A model generated the notes under the pieces. The model did not search any database. It worked only from the letters and a program-made list of their open reading frames with translations, and had not been told where the DNA came from. Both the position numbers and the translations under genes were made by a program. 5,570 nt of DNA, from NCBI GenBank assembly GCA_944338265.1, contig CALVLO010000095.1, positions 1 through 5,570 on the forward strand, read 5' to 3'. This document shows positions 5,101 through 5,570 of the stretch, piece by piece. How positions within the stretch are numbered: position 1 is the stretch's first letter; each line of letters opens with the position of its first letter. This stretch comes from an uncultured Clostridia bacterium (GTDB taxonomy: Bacteria > Bacillota > Clostridia > Christensenellales > Borkfalkiaceae).

Positions 5101-5570
5101 CTTATCGAAGATCGCCTTCATCTCGTCGTAGCCGATGACATCGATCTTGGAGACCTCGTGCGAGGTGCGGAAGCCATCGAAGAAGTTGATGAAGGGCACG
5201 CGCGCGCGGAGGGTGGAGAGGTGCGCCACGAGCGCGAGATCCATCACTTCCTGCACCGAGCAGCCTGCGATCATCGCAAAGCCCGTCTGGCGGCAAGCCA
5301 TTACGTCCTGATGGTCGCCGAAGATGTTCAGCGAATGCGCCGCGAGCGCACGCGCCGAAACGTGCATGACCATGGGCAGCAGCTCGCCCGAGATCTTGTA
5401 CATGTTGGGGATCATGAGAAGGAGCCCCTGCGAGGCGGTATACGTCGTGGTGAGTGCGCCCGCGGAGAGGGAACCGTGCACGGCGCCCGCAGCGCCGCCC
5501 TCCGACTGCATTTCGGCAATGCGGAGCTTCTGCCCCCACATGTTCACTCTGCCTTGGGTCGCCCACTCGT
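2152..5570 (-). CDS. nifJ: Pyruvate:ferredoxin oxidoreductase, 5' end cut off
   Basis: This is the single-chain homodimeric enzyme that oxidises pyruvate with CoA to acetyl-CoA and CO2 and reduces ferredoxin or flavodoxin, in the cytosol of anaerobes. 1138 codons are visible; comparison with the Desulfovibrio africanus enzyme, from memory, suggests about 41 N-terminal residues (including the TPxT loop) lie beyond the edge, for a normal total near 1180. Counting the GTG at 5547 as 1: Glu16 and Arg66 match the thiamine-activating and pyruvate-binding residues. The transketolase-C-like and gamma domains follow, with GLGSDGTVGANK. Two ferredoxin clusters use Cys647/650/653/657 and Cys699/702/705/709. 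The proximal cluster uses Cys769, Cys772, Cys797 and Cys1034. GDGWAYDIG with Asp926 and VYSNTGG with Asn959 bind thiamine diphosphate and Mg. The GTG is internal, because EWATQGR continues in frame upstream as in homologues. The gene converges on rbsK. An added cysteine-rich stretch lies at 891-901. Confidence 0.97.
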   Translation of the reverse strand, partial: EWATQGRVNMWGQKLRIAEMQSEGGAAGAVHGSLSAGALTTTYTASQGLLLMIPNMYKISGELLPMVMHVSARALAAHSLNIFGDHQDVMACRQTGFAMIAGCSVQEVMDLALVAHLSTLRARVPFINFFDGFRTSHEVSKIDVIGYDEMKAIFDKKGLAKDVSAFRARALNPEHPIQRGTAQNGDTYFQNRETANSYYNAAPAIVQEMMDEVSALTGRSYHLFDYVGAPDAEEVIVIMGSGAETVEESINKLNAQGKKYGLIKVRLYRPFVTDAFVAAIPKSCKKIAVLDRTKEPGSLGEPLYLDVCTALLEKGMKNIEVVGGRYGLGSKEFNPSMVLSVYKNLESKKPKNHFTVGIYEDVTNTSLDFSEKFDAAPAGSTSCKFYGLGSDGTVGANKNSIKIIGDHTDMYAQAYFFYDSKKSGGITVSHLRFGKSPIQSEYLIDAADFIACHNPSYVIRYDMVSDLKEGGSFLLNAPWTTVEELEKNLPAKVKNALAKKKAKLYVIDAISIAAKLGLRGRTNTILQSAFFLINEQIMPYTEAVDLMKKMAYKSFARKGDAVVQMNYNAIDSAKEHLVKIDIPASWATTKEGAEMIKLAENDYFKNVVAPILALEGDKLPSSAFNADGSVPTGTTKFEKRGVAVMVPKWVKENCVQCNQCSFVCPHACIRPALVADGAEKPESFETKPALGVKGYNFRMQVSPLDCMGCGVCAEVCPGMKGNKALVMTPFAELEVVEAKNWDYAVELPEVDLSEVKMADVKKSQFTPSLFEFSGACAGCGETPYVKVVTQLFGDRMIIANATGCSSIYGGSSPTCPYTVNKQGHGPAWANSLFEDNAEFGYGINLAYKARRAALKDKVAILAEAWKDYAEGKAACEAWIANMDDAEGSKKAAAALVKCCEEKKSCKTCGSLAAEVLAEKDCLVKKSFWIIGGDGWAYDIGYGGLDHVLASGEDVNVLVLDTEVYSNTGGQASKSTPIGAVAKFASSGKRVKKKDLGMIAATYGYVYVAQCAMGADKAQLVKALKEAEAYHGPSLIICYAPCINHGINMTKSQAEEKAAVDCGYWQLYRYNPELAEKGENPFSLDSKDPTGDYQAFILGETRYASLKKTQPAVAEELFKETEQSSKERLAGYKKMAGRE

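Noticed and set aside
5545..5547. GTG 5547 as the true start of nifJ
   Set aside because: The upstream in-frame residues EWATQGR match the conserved N-terminal domain, so the real start lies beyond the right edge.
1..5570. Defence system, phage, insertion sequence, CRISPR array, tRNA or riboswitch
   Set aside because: I looked through both strands and found no matching proteins, spacer-repeat pattern, cloverleaf or known aptamer core.

Overview
The window comes from a fairly GC-rich chromosome of the Bacillota, most likely a Clostridia-type gut anaerobe. Three things point there: a spore-membrane gene (spoVAC), a small redox-disulfide protein of the DUF1858 family, and a single-chain pyruvate:ferredoxin oxidoreductase of the kind strict anaerobes use. 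The intergenic palindromes resemble ones I remember from Clostridia genomes. Species cannot be told from this sequence.

Layout from left to right. Positions 1-223 hold no convincing gene. They carry a cluster of palindromes (21-100), a G-rich 33-base tandem repeat (131-190) and a possible -10 box at 196-201. A 32-codon small ORF (224-322) follows, and its stop overlaps the GTG start of spoVAC (319-774) as GTGA. A weak terminator right after spoVAC shares bases with the -35 box of the next promoter. That promoter drives a 65-residue DUF1858 gene (854-1051), which ends in a strong terminator (1064-1106). A near-consensus promoter then drives a ribokinase-like sugar kinase (1152-2057), with its -10 box only six bases before the start codon. 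Two stacked hairpins (2066-2101 and 2105-2143) separate this gene from the convergent nifJ/por gene (2152 to the right edge, minus strand), which loses about 41 N-terminal residues at the window end.

The genes do not form one pathway. Each of the three plus-strand genes seems to have its own promoter and terminator, so the region is a run of separate short transcription units. Metabolically, the oxidoreductase supplies acetyl-CoA and reduced ferredoxin, and the kinase feeds ribose into the pentose phosphate pool. The DUF1858 protein is probably a thiol redox accessory, and SpoVAC acts in the spore inner membrane. I see no mobile element, phage, defence system, CRISPR array or RNA gene. The most interesting points are regulatory: the leaderless or minicistron-coupled start of the kinase, the small ORF coupled to a solitary spoVAC, and a palindromic repeat that seems to supply a -35 box.
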